Source: Pseudomonas viridiflava
GTDB lineage: Bacteria; Pseudomonadota; Gammaproteobacteria; Pseudomonadales; Pseudomonadaceae
Length of the DNA: 64,000 nucleotides
NCBI RefSeq assembly: GCF_001642795.1
Contig: NZ_LKEH01000016.1
Span: forward strand, 1 to 64,000
Reading direction: 5' to 3'
The position numbers were made by a program, and so were the translations under genes. The first letter of the stretch is position 1. Each line of letters opens with the position of its first letter. The notes below the pieces were generated by a model that had not been told where the DNA came from, made no database searches, and saw nothing but the letters and a program-made list of their open reading frames with translations. This document shows, one piece after another, positions 28,681-37,834 of this stretch.

Positions 28681-29538
28681 TCAACCAATCGCCTGGGTAA
28701 TCAACGTAAACTGGCGCACGCCCTGGCTGGGCTGCGGCACCGCGCCCATGCTCATGCAGGTCACGGCATCGACGCGTTTGAGGCCTGCTTCTTCAAGCCA
28801 GTCCGCCAGCCCGCCATCAGAGGGAATGTCGATGCGCACGAAGGCGTACGGCACCTTGGCCAGCAACTGTTCGATCATGTGTTTGGCCTGATCCACGTCC
28901 TCGGCAACCACAGGACCGATGCACAGGCCACGACCGAACGGACGCATCAGGGCGAAGGCTTTCAGCTGGCTGTCGCGCTCGATGCACACTGCGTGTTCGA
29001 GGTTATCAAGTACGTCGTTCATAACCGTCGAGCGATCCATGCCCGTGCCCGCATTGGCCAGCTCAATAACGCGCGCATGATCGGTCTCGCTCAGGGCGCG
29101 GCAGTGTTCCCCAGCCTTGAGAGCGGTTGCCGGGGGCAGCTGTGCCTGGCCCTGACGCTGCTGAACTTCACCGAAGCTGACGAAGCCCATCTTCGCGTAG
29201 AGCGGCGCACCGTCGAGCGTGGCGTTGAGTACGGCTATGCGGGGCGCGACGCTGCCGACGGCCATTTCCATCAGCTTGCGACCGATGCCCTTGCCTTGAT
29301 AATCGTCGCTGACAATCACCAGGCCAATGGTAGAGAACTCACCCTGATGGCAGGCGAAGGCGCTGCCGATCAGTCGGCCGTTGTGCAGCGCAACAAAGCC
29401 CTCTGCCACGCGTTGCAGCATGGCCCAGTCTTCCAGGCGATGAGGCCATTTCAGGGCGATGGACAGTTCATGGGCGTTGACCACATCGGCGGCAGTCATC
29501 GGGCGGTATTCAAGTTCGAGGCGTTGCTGGGCGAGCAT
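28681..29538 (-). CDS. two-domain GNAT acetyltransferase
   Basis: Protein of 285 residues. The N-terminal GNAT domain (about 8-130) has the acetyl-CoA loop SDDYQGKGIGRKLM and LYAKMGF. A second domain (about 145-280) resembles Acetyltransf_18-type GNATs (HAVCIERDSQLKAFALMRPFG.. IGPVVAED). This layout is common in uncharacterised Pseudomonas acetyltransferases; the substrate is not known. It is a single gene, about 560 bases from the catabolic operon and divergent from it. Confidence 0.8.
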   Translation of the reverse strand: MLAQQRLELEYRPMTAADVVNAHELSIALKWPHRLEDWAMLQRVAEGFVALHNGRLIGSAFACHQGEFSTIGLVIVSDDYQGKGIGRKLMEMAVGSVAPRIAVLNATLDGAPLYAKMGFVSFGEVQQRQGQAQLPPATALKAGEHCRALSETDHARVIELANAGTGMDRSTVMNDVLDNLEHAVCIERDSQLKAFALMRPFGRGLCIGPVVAEDVDQAKHMIEQLLAKVPYAFVRIDIPSDGGLADWLEEAGLKRVDAVTCMSMGAVPQPSQGVRQFTLITQAIG

Positions 29539-30096
29539 GATGTGTCTCCCATCCAGAAGGATGCACAGGCGATAAAAAGGATGCGGCAGGATTGCTGTAT
29601 CCCACCTGCGCGACGGGGTGACAAGAGGGGCTTGAACATTCGGTAGATTTCACGATTGGCCGCTCGCCTGACCACAGTTACTGCTTAAAACGGCCAAGAC
29701 TCCGGCAGCAAATGCTTGAGGTTTTCCAGCGCATTCCTGCCTTATATAGCTGCGGGAATCGACTCGTTCCGGACGCAGTACATTGTGCTGAGCAACAAGG
29801 GATGCAAAGGCGCAGTATCTGCGGTGCAAAGCCGCGTGTTTGAGCCCGGCCGCCCTGAAAAGGGTCAAAAAAGCACCAAAAACCGGGGTTTGCCCAAGGC
29901 TGGAGCGCCCCGCAAAGTCTGCTGAGCGCGCACCTCAAAACGGTGCTTTATATCAAGCAGCCAGCACTTTTAACGCCATCTGCTGATTTCACGGTGTTGT
30001 AATGAGGGTGTGCTGCAACGTGCAACGCGGTCCTTGCATCAGGGCCGGAACTGCTCGTCATGCCATGACCCCAACGAACTTTCAGGACCGCACACA
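29539..30096. other. 558-base region without a supported gene, upstream of the catabolic operon
   Basis: Short overlapping frames at 29650-29940 have no ribosome-binding site or recognisable protein and are rejected. The region should hold the divergent promoters of the GNAT gene and of the operon starting at 30097. I could not identify a clear -35/-10 or operator. Confidence 0.4.
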
Positions 30097-30765
30097 ATGA
30101 GCTTTCTTCGACCAAAATTCATTACGTTCGACTGCTACGGCACGTTGACCAACTTTCACATGGGCACCATGACGCGCGAACTCTTCGCCGACCGTGTTCC
30201 GGCCGAGCAGATGGATCAGTTCGTGAAGGATTTCTCGGCGTATCGCCTGGATCAGGTCATGGGTGACTGGATGCCTTACGACGAGATCCTGAAAGTCTCC
30301 CTGTCACGTGTCTGCAAGCGCTGGAATGTCGAGTACCGTGGCGAAGGTCAGCTGTATTACGACGCTGTTCCTACTTGGGGTCCGCACGCCGATGTGCCGG
30401 CCGGTCTGGCGAAGATCGCCGACAAGATTCCGCTGGTGATCTTCTCCAACGCCAGCGACAGCCAGATCATGTCCAACGTCGAAAAGCTCGGTGCGCCTTT
30501 CTACAAGGTGTTCACGGCCGATCAGGCCAAGGTCTACAAGCCGCGTCTGGCGGCATTCGAATACATGCTCGACAACCTCGGCTGCGGCCCGGAAGACGTG
30601 CTGCACGTTTCTTCCAGCTTCCGCTACGACCTGTTCTCGGCCAACGACATGAAGATCAAGAACAAGGCCTTTGTGGCTCGCGGTCACGAACAGCCTGCTC
30701 ACAGCTCCTTCGAGTATCACCAGATTCCGGACATCGGCGGTCTGGCGGGTCTGGTCGGTCTGTAA
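30097..30765 (+). CDS. HAD hydrolase, haloacid-dehalogenase type II-like
   Basis: Cytosolic HAD-superfamily protein of 222 residues. The nucleophile motif is FDCYGTL (Asp near residue 9), motif II is VIFSNASD, and the motif III Lys is in KVYKPRLAAFEYML. It aligns with L-2-haloacid dehalogenases, but the late SSNxxD motif reads SSSFRYD, so the Asn of true dehalogenases is missing and phosphatase or other hydrolysis is possible. The start at 30097 follows an AGGA site; the ORF from 30010 is longer. First gene of the catabolic operon, 42 bases before the flavoprotein gene. Confidence 0.8.
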   Translation: MSFLRPKFITFDCYGTLTNFHMGTMTRELFADRVPAEQMDQFVKDFSAYRLDQVMGDWMPYDEILKVSLSRVCKRWNVEYRGEGQLYYDAVPTWGPHADVPAGLAKIADKIPLVIFSNASDSQIMSNVEKLGAPFYKVFTADQAKVYKPRLAAFEYMLDNLGCGPEDVLHVSSSFRYDLFSANDMKIKNKAFVARGHEQPAHSSFEYHQIPDIGGLAGLVGL

Positions 30766-30807
30766 GCAGGACGACCCGCGACACGGCATTTTTCAAGGTG
30801 CTCTTCC

Positions 30808-32103
30808 ATGAGTGACAAGGGGAACAAGATGCGCAGTGAGTCCTACTGGCTCGATACGGCTCCAGATTTCACCGGCGCGCAAGCTGGCGCGGTGGAGGGG
30901 CAGGCTGACGTGGTGGTGGTCGGTGGCGGGTTCACCGGGCTCTCGGCAGCGCGTGCATTGGCCTTGAAAGGTGCCAGCGTCGTGGTGGTGGATGCGGGCC
31001 GGGTGATCGGCGAAGCGTCCGGCCGCAACGGCGGGCAGTGCAACACGGGCGTGGCGCAGGATTACGCCTCGTTGAGCGCGACACTGGGCGCAGCTCAGGC
31101 CCGTGAGTTCTACAAGGCGTATGAAAGCGCAGTGCAAAGTGTTGTCGGCGTGATCGAGCAGGAAAACATTGCCTGCGACATCAAGCGCAACGGCAAATTG
31201 AAGCTGGCCGCCAAGCCGGGCCATTACGAAGGGCTGGCGCGCACCTGCGAGCTGATCCGTCGTGAGGTCGATGCCGACGTCGAGCTGCTGTCGGCGCAGG
31301 ACATTCGTACCGAAATCGGTTCGGACGAGTTTCACGGTGGGCTTCTGCAGCGTAATGGCGTGCAGATTCACGTGGGACGCTTTGGCCTGGGTCTGGCCGA
31401 TGCGGCAGTGCGTCACGGTGCGCGGATTTATCAGGACACAACGGTCAAGGACTGGAAAGCCAACCGCAACGGCTTTGTGGTCAGCACCTCGAAAGGCTCG
31501 ATTCAGGCGAAGCAGGTGTTTCTGGCAACAGGCGCCTGTCAGCACGGCGGACTGGGCTGGTATCGCCGCCGCATCGTGCCGGTCGGCAGCTTTGTGATTG
31601 CCACCGAAGTGCTGCCGCAAGCCTTGATCGATCAGTTGTTTCCCCACCAGCGTGCGTACGTGACCAGTCGTTTGATCGGCAACTATTTCCGCCTCACCCC
31701 GGATAACCGTTTGCTGTTCGGCGGACGGGCCCGCTTCGCCATGTCCAACAGCAGTTCCGACGCCAAGAGCGGCAAGTTGCTGCAGGCGGCCATGATCCAG
31801 ATGTTTCCGCAGCTGGCGCAGGTGAAGGTCGATTACTGCTGGGGCGGACTGGTGGACATGACGTCCGATCGTTTGCCGCGTGCAGGCGAGCACGACGGCG
31901 TTTTCTACTCGATGGGCTACAGCGGGCACGGCGTGCAGATGTCAGTGCATATGGGCCAGGTCATGGCCGATGTCATGGAAGGCAAGGCGCAGGCCAATCC
32001 CTGGAAAGACCTGAACTGGCCGGCCATTCCCGGGCACTTTGGCAAACCGTGGTTTCTGCCCTTGGTCGGCGCGTACTACCGCTATCAGGACAGTCGTCAC
32101 TGA
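30808..32103 (+). CDS. FAD-dependent amine/amino-acid oxidoreductase (DAO family, PuuB-like)
   Basis: Flavoprotein of 431 residues. The FAD-binding GxGxxG is VVVVGGGFTGLSAARALA near residue 36, followed by GRVIGEASGRNGGQ and the C-terminal YSMGYSGHGVQMSVHMGQ. The N-terminus (SESYWLDTAPDF) resembles gamma-glutamylputrescine oxidase PuuB/PauB. It probably oxidises a primary or secondary amine to an imine or aldehyde. An alternative ATG at 30829 has the better ribosome-binding site (AAGGGG). It lies between the HAD gene and the transporter genes. Confidence 0.82.
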   Translation: MSDKGNKMRSESYWLDTAPDFTGAQAGAVEGQADVVVVGGGFTGLSAARALALKGASVVVVDAGRVIGEASGRNGGQCNTGVAQDYASLSATLGAAQAREFYKAYESAVQSVVGVIEQENIACDIKRNGKLKLAAKPGHYEGLARTCELIRREVDADVELLSAQDIRTEIGSDEFHGGLLQRNGVQIHVGRFGLGLADAAVRHGARIYQDTTVKDWKANRNGFVVSTSKGSIQAKQVFLATGACQHGGLGWYRRRIVPVGSFVIATEVLPQALIDQLFPHQRAYVTSRLIGNYFRLTPDNRLLFGGRARFAMSNSSSDAKSGKLLQAAMIQMFPQLAQVKVDYCWGGLVDMTSDRLPRAGEHDGVFYSMGYSGHGVQMSVHMGQVMADVMEGKAQANPWKDLNWPAIPGHFGKPWFLPLVGAYYRYQDSRH

Positions 32104-32197
32104 GTGTTTTGTTTCACCGTCGTCGTGTGTGTTTGAAGGACGCTCCGGTCAACCGTGAGCAACTCGGAATTTCCCTTTTTCGACAGGTAGAACTGAT

Positions 32198-33835
32198 ATG
32201 GCTGACAAGAAAAACGATTCCCCGCTGATCACAGGTGAAGACAGCCTGCGTGTTTTCGAGGGTCTCAATCGCGGCCTTTCGCGTCGTGATGCACTGCGTA
32301 TGCTGGGCGTTGCCGGTGTGGTTGCGGCAGGTTCCACCAGCCTGTTCGGCGCCGCCGGCAAGGTCTTCGCCGATGACGACGCGGCGCCTGTCAAAGGCAA
32401 ACCGGGCGGTCGTATTCGTGTGGCGGGCATGTCCAGCTCCACGGCTGACACGCTCGATCCTGCGAAGGGCGCACTGTCCACCGACTACGTGCGTCACTAC
32501 ATGTTCTACAACGGCCTGACCCGATTCGACAGCCACCTGGTTCCGCACATGGAGCTGGCCGAGAAGATCGACAACAAGGACGCGACCGTCTGGACCATCA
32601 CCCTGCGCAAGGACGTGACGTTCCACGATGGCAAGTCGCTGACCGCAGGCGACGTGGTGTTCTCGCTGTCACGCCACAAAGACCCGGCCACCGGTTCCAA
32701 AGTGATGCCGCTGATGGCGCAGTTTTCCGAGATCAAGGCCACCGGCCCGCTCGAAGTGCAGATCACCCTCAGTTCGCCGAACGCCGAGCTGCCATCGATC
32801 CTCGCCGTTTCCCACCTGCTGATCGTGCCTGAAGGCACCACCGATTTCAGCAAGGGCATCGGCACCGGTCCGTTCAAGGTCAAGGAGTTCAACCCTGGCG
32901 TGCGTTCGGTCAGCGTACGTAACCCCAACTACTGGAAGCCGGGCCTGCCCTACCTGGACGAGATCGAATTCATCGCCATTGCCGACGAGCCATCAAGGGT
33001 CAACGCGCTGCTCTCGGGCGATGTGCACATGATCAACGAGGTCAACCCGCGCTCCACCAGCCGCATCGCCGCCAGCGCCAAACACCGCGTGGTCGATGCG
33101 CCGTCCGGCAACTACACCGACCTGATCATTCGTCAGGATCAGATGCCCGGCAAGAGCCCCGAATTCACCGAAGCCATGAAGTACCTGCTGGACCGTGAAC
33201 AGGTCAAGTCAGCGGTGTTCCGAGGTTATGCCCGCGTCGGCAACGACCATCCGATTGCACCCGGCTCGCGCTACTTCAACGCCGACCTGCCGCAACGCGC
33301 CTACGATCCCGAGAAGGCGAAGTTCCTGCTCAAAAAAGCCGGCATGGAAAAGATCACCATGGCCGTTGCTGCCTCACCTGCGGCCACCGGTTCCGTCGAC
33401 ATCGCCGTGCTGTTGCAGCAATCGGCGAAACAGGCCGGCCTGACGCTCAACGTCAACCGCCTGCCAAGCGACGGCTACTGGTCCAATCACTGGATGAAGC
33501 ACCCGCTGAGCTTCGGCAACATCAACCCGCGCCCGAACGCCGACGTGATCTTCTCGCAGTTCTTCCAGTCCTCGGCACCCTGGAACGAATCGGGCTGGAA
33601 GAACGATCAGTTCGACCAGTTGCTGATGTTGGCCCGTGGTGAAACCGACGACGACAAGCGCGCCAAAATGTATGGCGACATGCAGACCCTGGTCAGTCAG
33701 AACTGCGGCATCGGCATCCCGGTGTTCATCAGCAACATCGACGGCGTGGACAAGCGTATCCAGGGCTATTCCAGCAATCCGCTGGGCGGTTTCATGGGCT
33801 ACATGTTCAGTGAGCAGGTCTGGCTGGACGCGTGA
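32198..33835 (+). CDS. ABC transporter peptide/opine-type substrate-binding protein, Tat-exported
   Basis: SBP_bac_5 family binding protein, 545 residues. The N-terminus has a twin-arginine signal: Arg29-Arg30 in LSRRDALRMLGVAG, then a hydrophobic stretch ending near GKVFA. The cytosolic lead-in is about 28 residues. The mature protein has the usual DppA-like blocks (DTLDPAKGALSTDYV, ATVWTITLRKDVTFHDGKSLTAGDVVFSL). Tat export implies that it folds, or binds a cofactor, before secretion. It supplies the two permeases and the fused ATPase that follow. Substrate unknown; peptide-like, opine-like or other N-substituted amino acids fit the enzymes nearby. Confidence 0.85.
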   Translation: MADKKNDSPLITGEDSLRVFEGLNRGLSRRDALRMLGVAGVVAAGSTSLFGAAGKVFADDDAAPVKGKPGGRIRVAGMSSSTADTLDPAKGALSTDYVRHYMFYNGLTRFDSHLVPHMELAEKIDNKDATVWTITLRKDVTFHDGKSLTAGDVVFSLSRHKDPATGSKVMPLMAQFSEIKATGPLEVQITLSSPNAELPSILAVSHLLIVPEGTTDFSKGIGTGPFKVKEFNPGVRSVSVRNPNYWKPGLPYLDEIEFIAIADEPSRVNALLSGDVHMINEVNPRSTSRIAASAKHRVVDAPSGNYTDLIIRQDQMPGKSPEFTEAMKYLLDREQVKSAVFRGYARVGNDHPIAPGSRYFNADLPQRAYDPEKAKFLLKKAGMEKITMAVAASPAATGSVDIAVLLQQSAKQAGLTLNVNRLPSDGYWSNHWMKHPLSFGNINPRPNADVIFSQFFQSSAPWNESGWKNDQFDQLLMLARGETDDDKRAKMYGDMQTLVSQNCGIGIPVFISNIDGVDKRIQGYSSNPLGGFMGYMFSEQVWLDA

Positions 33836-33866
33836 AAGCGGCTGTGAATCGAGCGGGAGGATGCAG

Positions 33867-34823
33867 ATGAATAGCAACACACTCGGGTTGATCCTGCAGC
33901 GCTTCGGCGCTGCGATCGTCACGCTGCTGATCGTGTCCATGGTGGTCTTCGCCATTACGGCGGTGCTGCCAGGGGACGCGGCGCAACAGGCTCTGGGGCA
34001 GTTCGCGACACCTGAACAGGTCGCGGCATTGCGTACAAAACTGGGGCTCGATCAACCGGGTGTGGTGCGTTACCTGCAATGGTTGATGAACCTGCTGGGC
34101 GGCAACTTCGGTGAGTCGGTATCCAACGCGATGCCGGTTTCCGATCTGATTGCCGGACGTTTCCCCAACACCCTGATGCTCGCCGCAACCACTGCACTGG
34201 TGTCGGTGCCGGTCGCCCTGATGCTGGGCATCGGCGCGGCCATGGGCCGAGGCGGACGAATCGACAGCGCCCTGAATTTCGTCACCCTGTCGCTGGTGGC
34301 CGTGCCGGAGTTTCTGGTCGCCACGCTGGCAGTGCTGATCTTCGCCGTGAAACTGGGCTGGCTGTCGGCGCTGTCCTATGGCGGTGACGCCAGTACGCCA
34401 CTGCAATTTATCCGTACCTACGCGTTGCCGGTCATGACACTGTGCTGCGTGATCGTCGCCCAGATGGCGCGCATGACTCGCGCCGCTGTCATCGATCAGC
34501 TCGACAGCCCTTACGTCGAAATGGCCCGGCTCAAAGGCGTGAGCCCAGTGCGTATCGTGCTGCGACACGCCTTGCCCAACGCCATCGGGCCTATCGTCAA
34601 CGCCGTGGCGTTGAGCCTTTCCTATCTGCTGGGCGGTGTGGTCATCGTCGAGACGATCTTCAACTACCCGGGCATTGCCAGCCTGATGGTCGATGCCGTG
34701 ACCAACCGCGACATGGCGTTGGTTCAGGGCTGCACCATGCTGTTCTGCGCGGCTTACCTTGGGTTGGTGCTGCTGGCCGACCTGTGTGCAATTCTTTCCA
34801 ACCCGAGGCTGAGAAACCAATGA
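33867..34823 (+). CDS. ABC transporter permease, DppB-like
   Basis: Inner-membrane permease of 318 residues, about six transmembrane helices, with the N-terminal helix ILQRFGAAIVTLLIVSMVVFAI and the EAA-like loop SPVRIVLRHALPNAIGPIV. It is the DppB/OppB type. The start at 33867 lies seven bases after a GGGAGG site; another ATG is at 33861. Its stop overlaps the next permease start (ATGA). Confidence 0.88.
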   Translation: MNSNTLGLILQRFGAAIVTLLIVSMVVFAITAVLPGDAAQQALGQFATPEQVAALRTKLGLDQPGVVRYLQWLMNLLGGNFGESVSNAMPVSDLIAGRFPNTLMLAATTALVSVPVALMLGIGAAMGRGGRIDSALNFVTLSLVAVPEFLVATLAVLIFAVKLGWLSALSYGGDASTPLQFIRTYALPVMTLCCVIVAQMARMTRAAVIDQLDSPYVEMARLKGVSPVRIVLRHALPNAIGPIVNAVALSLSYLLGGVVIVETIFNYPGIASLMVDAVTNRDMALVQGCTMLFCAAYLGLVLLADLCAILSNPRLRNQ

Positions 34824-35683
34824 ATCCGATCATTGAGACATCTACGCCCGCCGTTCAAGTGCGTGCGCCTCGCAAGATCGCCTGGCTGGGTCTGGTGGGC
34901 GCTTCGGTCTGCTTCTTCTGGCTCATGATTGCGTTGTTCGGCCCTTGGCTTGCGCCGCATCCGGTGGGTGAGGTGGTGTCCGACAACGTCTTCGAAAACA
35001 TCAGCGCGGCGTTCCCGTTCGGCACCGATTACCTGGGCCGCGACATGCTCAGCCGCGTGCTGATCGGCGCGCGCTTCACGGTCGGTCTGGCGCTGATCTC
35101 CGCCGTACTGGCCAGCGGTATCGGCACCATGTGTGCGCTGCTGTCGGTGGTTGCGCCCAAGTGGCTGGACGAGATCATCAGCCGCCTGATGGACGCGTTC
35201 ATTTCGATTCCGAGCAAGATGCTTGCGCTGATCATGGTCTCTGCGTTTGGCTCGTCCGAAGTCCTGCTGGTCTGTACGGCCGTGCTGAGTTACACGCCGG
35301 GCGCGTTTCGCATCGCCCGTAGTATGGCGGTGAACATCGAAGCGCTTGAGTACGTACAGGTGGCGCGCACTCGTGGTGAGGGCCGTCTGTACATCGCCTG
35401 CCGCGAAATTCTGCCGAACATGCTCAACCCGGTGTTGACGGATCTGGGCCTGCGTTTCGGCTTCATTGTGCTGTTGCTCAGCGGCATGAGCTTTCTCGGT
35501 CTGGGCGTGCAACCGCCTGACGCCGACCTCGGCTCGCTGGTGCGCGAAAACATCGGCGGGCTCAATCAGGGCGCGCCGGCCATCGTGATCCCTGCGCTGG
35601 CCATCGGCTCGCTGACCATCGGCGTAAATCTGTTTATCGACCGCTTGTCATCACGGCGCAGCCGACGCTCGGGAGGGCACTGA
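34820..35683 (+). CDS. ABC transporter permease, DppC-like
   Basis: Inner-membrane permease of 287 residues with a cytoplasmic N-terminus and about six helices. FGTDYLGRDMLSRVLIGARFTVGL is the DppC/OppC signature; EGRLYIACREILPNMLNPVL is the ATPase-contact loop. It overlaps the upstream permease by four bases and is one base from the ATPase gene. Confidence 0.9.
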   Translation: MNPIIETSTPAVQVRAPRKIAWLGLVGASVCFFWLMIALFGPWLAPHPVGEVVSDNVFENISAAFPFGTDYLGRDMLSRVLIGARFTVGLALISAVLASGIGTMCALLSVVAPKWLDEIISRLMDAFISIPSKMLALIMVSAFGSSEVLLVCTAVLSYTPGAFRIARSMAVNIEALEYVQVARTRGEGRLYIACREILPNMLNPVLTDLGLRFGFIVLLLSGMSFLGLGVQPPDADLGSLVRENIGGLNQGAPAIVIPALAIGSLTIGVNLFIDRLSSRRSRRSGGH

Positions 35684-35684
35684 G

Positions 35685-37526
35685 ATGAGTCAATTGATTC
35701 GGGTGCAAGACTTGCGTGTGGTGGCCGACACCGACAAGGGTGAGCTGGAAATCGTCAAGGGCGTGAGCTTCGCGCTGGAGAAAGGCGAAGTACTGGCGCT
35801 GATCGGCGAGTCCGGTTCCGGCAAGACCACCATTGCCCTGGCGCTGCTGGGCTATGCCCGACGTGGCTGCAAGCTCGCCGGTGGCGTGGTTCAGGTCGGT
35901 GAGCACGACATGCTCAGCCTGCCAGAAAGCCAGTTGCAAGGCTTGCGCGGCAATCGGGTTTCCTACGTCGCACAAAGCGCGGCGGCGGCCTTCAATCCGG
36001 CGAAAAAGCTGATCGATCAAGTGATCGAAGGCGCGCTGATTCATGGTCTGGGCAGTCGTTCGGACCTGCAGCGAAAAGCCGTCGACCTGTTTCGCGATCT
36101 CGCGTTACCCAACCCCGAAACCATCGGCCAGCGCTATCCGCATCAGGTCTCGGGCGGTCAGTTGCAGCGGGTCATGGCGGCGATGGCACTGATCAGCGAT
36201 CCCCTGCTGGTGATCCTCGACGAGCCAACCACTGCGCTGGACGTGACCACACAGATCGACGTGCTGCGGGCTTTCAAGCGCGTGGTGCGGGATCGTGGCG
36301 CGACGGCCGTGTATGTCTCCCACGACCTGGCGGTCGTGGCGCAGATGGCCGATCAGATTGTCGTGCTCAATGGCGGAAAAATCATCGAGCAGGGCAGCAC
36401 GGCTGCATTGCTCAAGGGGCCGGAAGACGAATACACGCGCAGCCTGCTCGCCGCCGCCCGGCCCGACGCGAAACTGACGCCGGCCAGCGACATGGTCAAG
36501 GACAGCACGCTGCTGACCATCAAGGGCCTGACCGCAGGCTACGGCAAGAAGAACCTGCAAGGCATGCCGATGATCCGCGTGCTGGAAGACATCGATCTGA
36601 CCATTCGCCGGGGTCAGGCCATCGGCGTGATTGGTGAATCCGGTTCGGGCAAATCGACCCTGGCCCGCGTGGTCGCCGGTCTGCTGGATCCTGCACAAGG
36701 CAGCCTGACGTTCGACGGTGCGCCGTTGTCCGGCGATTTGGCCGGGCGAACGAAAGAACAGTTCCGCCGCATCCAGATGGTGTTTCAGAACGCCGACACC
36801 GCGCTCAACCCGATGCACAACGTCAGCGCGATTCTGGCCCGCCCGCTGAAAATGTATTTCAACCTCAAGGGCAAGGCACTGCGTGATCGCATCCACGAGT
36901 TGATGGACCTGGTGCGTCTGCCGCGCGAACTGGCCGACCGGCGTCCCAACGAACTGTCGGGCGGCCAGAAGCAGCGCGTCAACCTGGCCCGTGCGCTTGC
37001 AGCCAAGCCGGACCTGATCCTGTGCGACGAAGTGACCTCGGCGCTGGATACCGTGGTCGGTGCCTGCATTCTCGAACTGCTTGGCGATCTGCGGCGCAAG
37101 CTGGGGGTTTCCTATCTGTTCATCAGCCATGACATCTCCACCGTGCGCGCGCTATGCGATGACATCGTGGTGATGTACAGCGGCCACAAGGTCGAAGAGG
37201 GCAGCCGTGACGCCTTCAGCCAGACGCCTTTTCATCCCTACACCGACCTGCTGGTGCATTCGGTGCCCGAGCTGCGCCAGGGCTGGCTGGAAGGCTGCGG
37301 CGTGACCAGCGGCAAGCTGCCGCCGATCAGCGCGCCATCGAATACGCCGGAGCTGTGCACTTTCCTCAATCGCTGCCCCGTGCGCATCGAAGGACTGTGC
37401 AACAAGACGGCACCGGGTCGTCGCGTCATCGCAGGCGGCAGCGAAATCCTCTGTCATCGCGACGGCGGTGAGTTGCAGGAACGTCAGAACGATCTGGACC
37501 CCGTCACCGTAGGAGCCTACGCATGA
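35685..37526 (+). CDS. fused two-domain ABC ATPase (DppD-DppF-like)
   Basis: Single protein of 613 residues with both nucleotide-binding domains of a peptide-type importer. First domain: Walker A GESGSGKTT at 41-49, signature VSGGQLQRV, Walker [12 protein letters not shown]. Second domain: Walker [10 protein letters not shown] at about 317-325, LSGGQKQRVNLARAL, LILCDEVTSALD (Val where most have Pro). The C-terminus has the oligopeptide/dipeptide C-tail with Cys (LCTFLNRCPVRIEGLCNK). It powers the permeases just upstream. It overlaps the next gene by four bases (ATGA). Confidence 0.9.
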   Translation: MSQLIRVQDLRVVADTDKGELEIVKGVSFALEKGEVLALIGESGSGKTTIALALLGYARRGCKLAGGVVQVGEHDMLSLPESQLQGLRGNRVSYVAQSAAAAFNPAKKLIDQVIEGALIHGLGSRSDLQRKAVDLFRDLALPNPETIGQRYPHQVSGGQLQRVMAAMALISDPLLVILDEPTTALDVTTQIDVLRAFKRVVRDRGATAVYVSHDLAVVAQMADQIVVLNGGKIIEQGSTAALLKGPEDEYTRSLLAAARPDAKLTPASDMVKDSTLLTIKGLTAGYGKKNLQGMPMIRVLEDIDLTIRRGQAIGVIGESGSGKSTLARVVAGLLDPAQGSLTFDGAPLSGDLAGRTKEQFRRIQMVFQNADTALNPMHNVSAILARPLKMYFNLKGKALRDRIHELMDLVRLPRELADRRPNELSGGQKQRVNLARALAAKPDLILCDEVTSALDTVVGACILELLGDLRRKLGVSYLFISHDISTVRALCDDIVVMYSGHKVEEGSRDAFSQTPFHPYTDLLVHSVPELRQGWLEGCGVTSGKLPPISAPSNTPELCTFLNRCPVRIEGLCNKTAPGRRVIAGGSEILCHRDGGELQERQNDLDPVTVGAYA

Positions 37527-37834
37527 GTGGCCGTTTTGTAAGACTGGGCGAGCGTGATCGGCCGGTCGTCAAACTGATCGTCGACGGCGCACCTGTCGAA
37601 GCCTTGCAGGGCGACACCTTGATGGTGGCGCTGCTGACCGGGGGTACTGCCTTGCGCCAGTCCGAGTTCGACTCGGGACGTCGGGCCGGTTTCTGTCTGA
37701 TGGGCGCCTGTCAGGATTGCTGGGTCTGGACCCGCAGCGGCGAGCGCCTGCGCGCCTGTTCCAACGAAGTCCGCGACGGGCTCGATATCGTCACCACCCA
37801 ACCGGAGGCGAAATGGCCACTTCTCCACGGCTGA
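37523..37834 (+). CDS. [2Fe-2S] small subunit of an HcnA/opine-oxidase-like dehydrogenase
   Basis: Plant-type ferredoxin-like protein of 103 residues. Four cysteines are placed as C58-x4-C63-x2-C66-x12-C79 (GFCLMGACQDCWVWT...RAC), a [2Fe-2S] site. Size and motif match the smallest subunit of HcnABC-type enzymes (hydrogen cyanide synthase, opine oxidase, D-hydroxyproline dehydrogenase). It would relay electrons from the two flavoprotein subunits encoded next. It overlaps both neighbours (4 and 22 bases), so the three are co-translated. Confidence 0.85.
   Translation: MSGRFVRLGERDRPVVKLIVDGAPVEALQGDTLMVALLTGGTALRQSEFDSGRRAGFCLMGACQDCWVWTRSGERLRACSNEVRDGLDIVTTQPEAKWPLLHG

Noticed and set aside
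29650-29938. Overlapping short ORFs upstream of the catabolic operon
   Set aside because: Low-complexity, no start signal, present on both strands of the same DNA; more likely non-coding.
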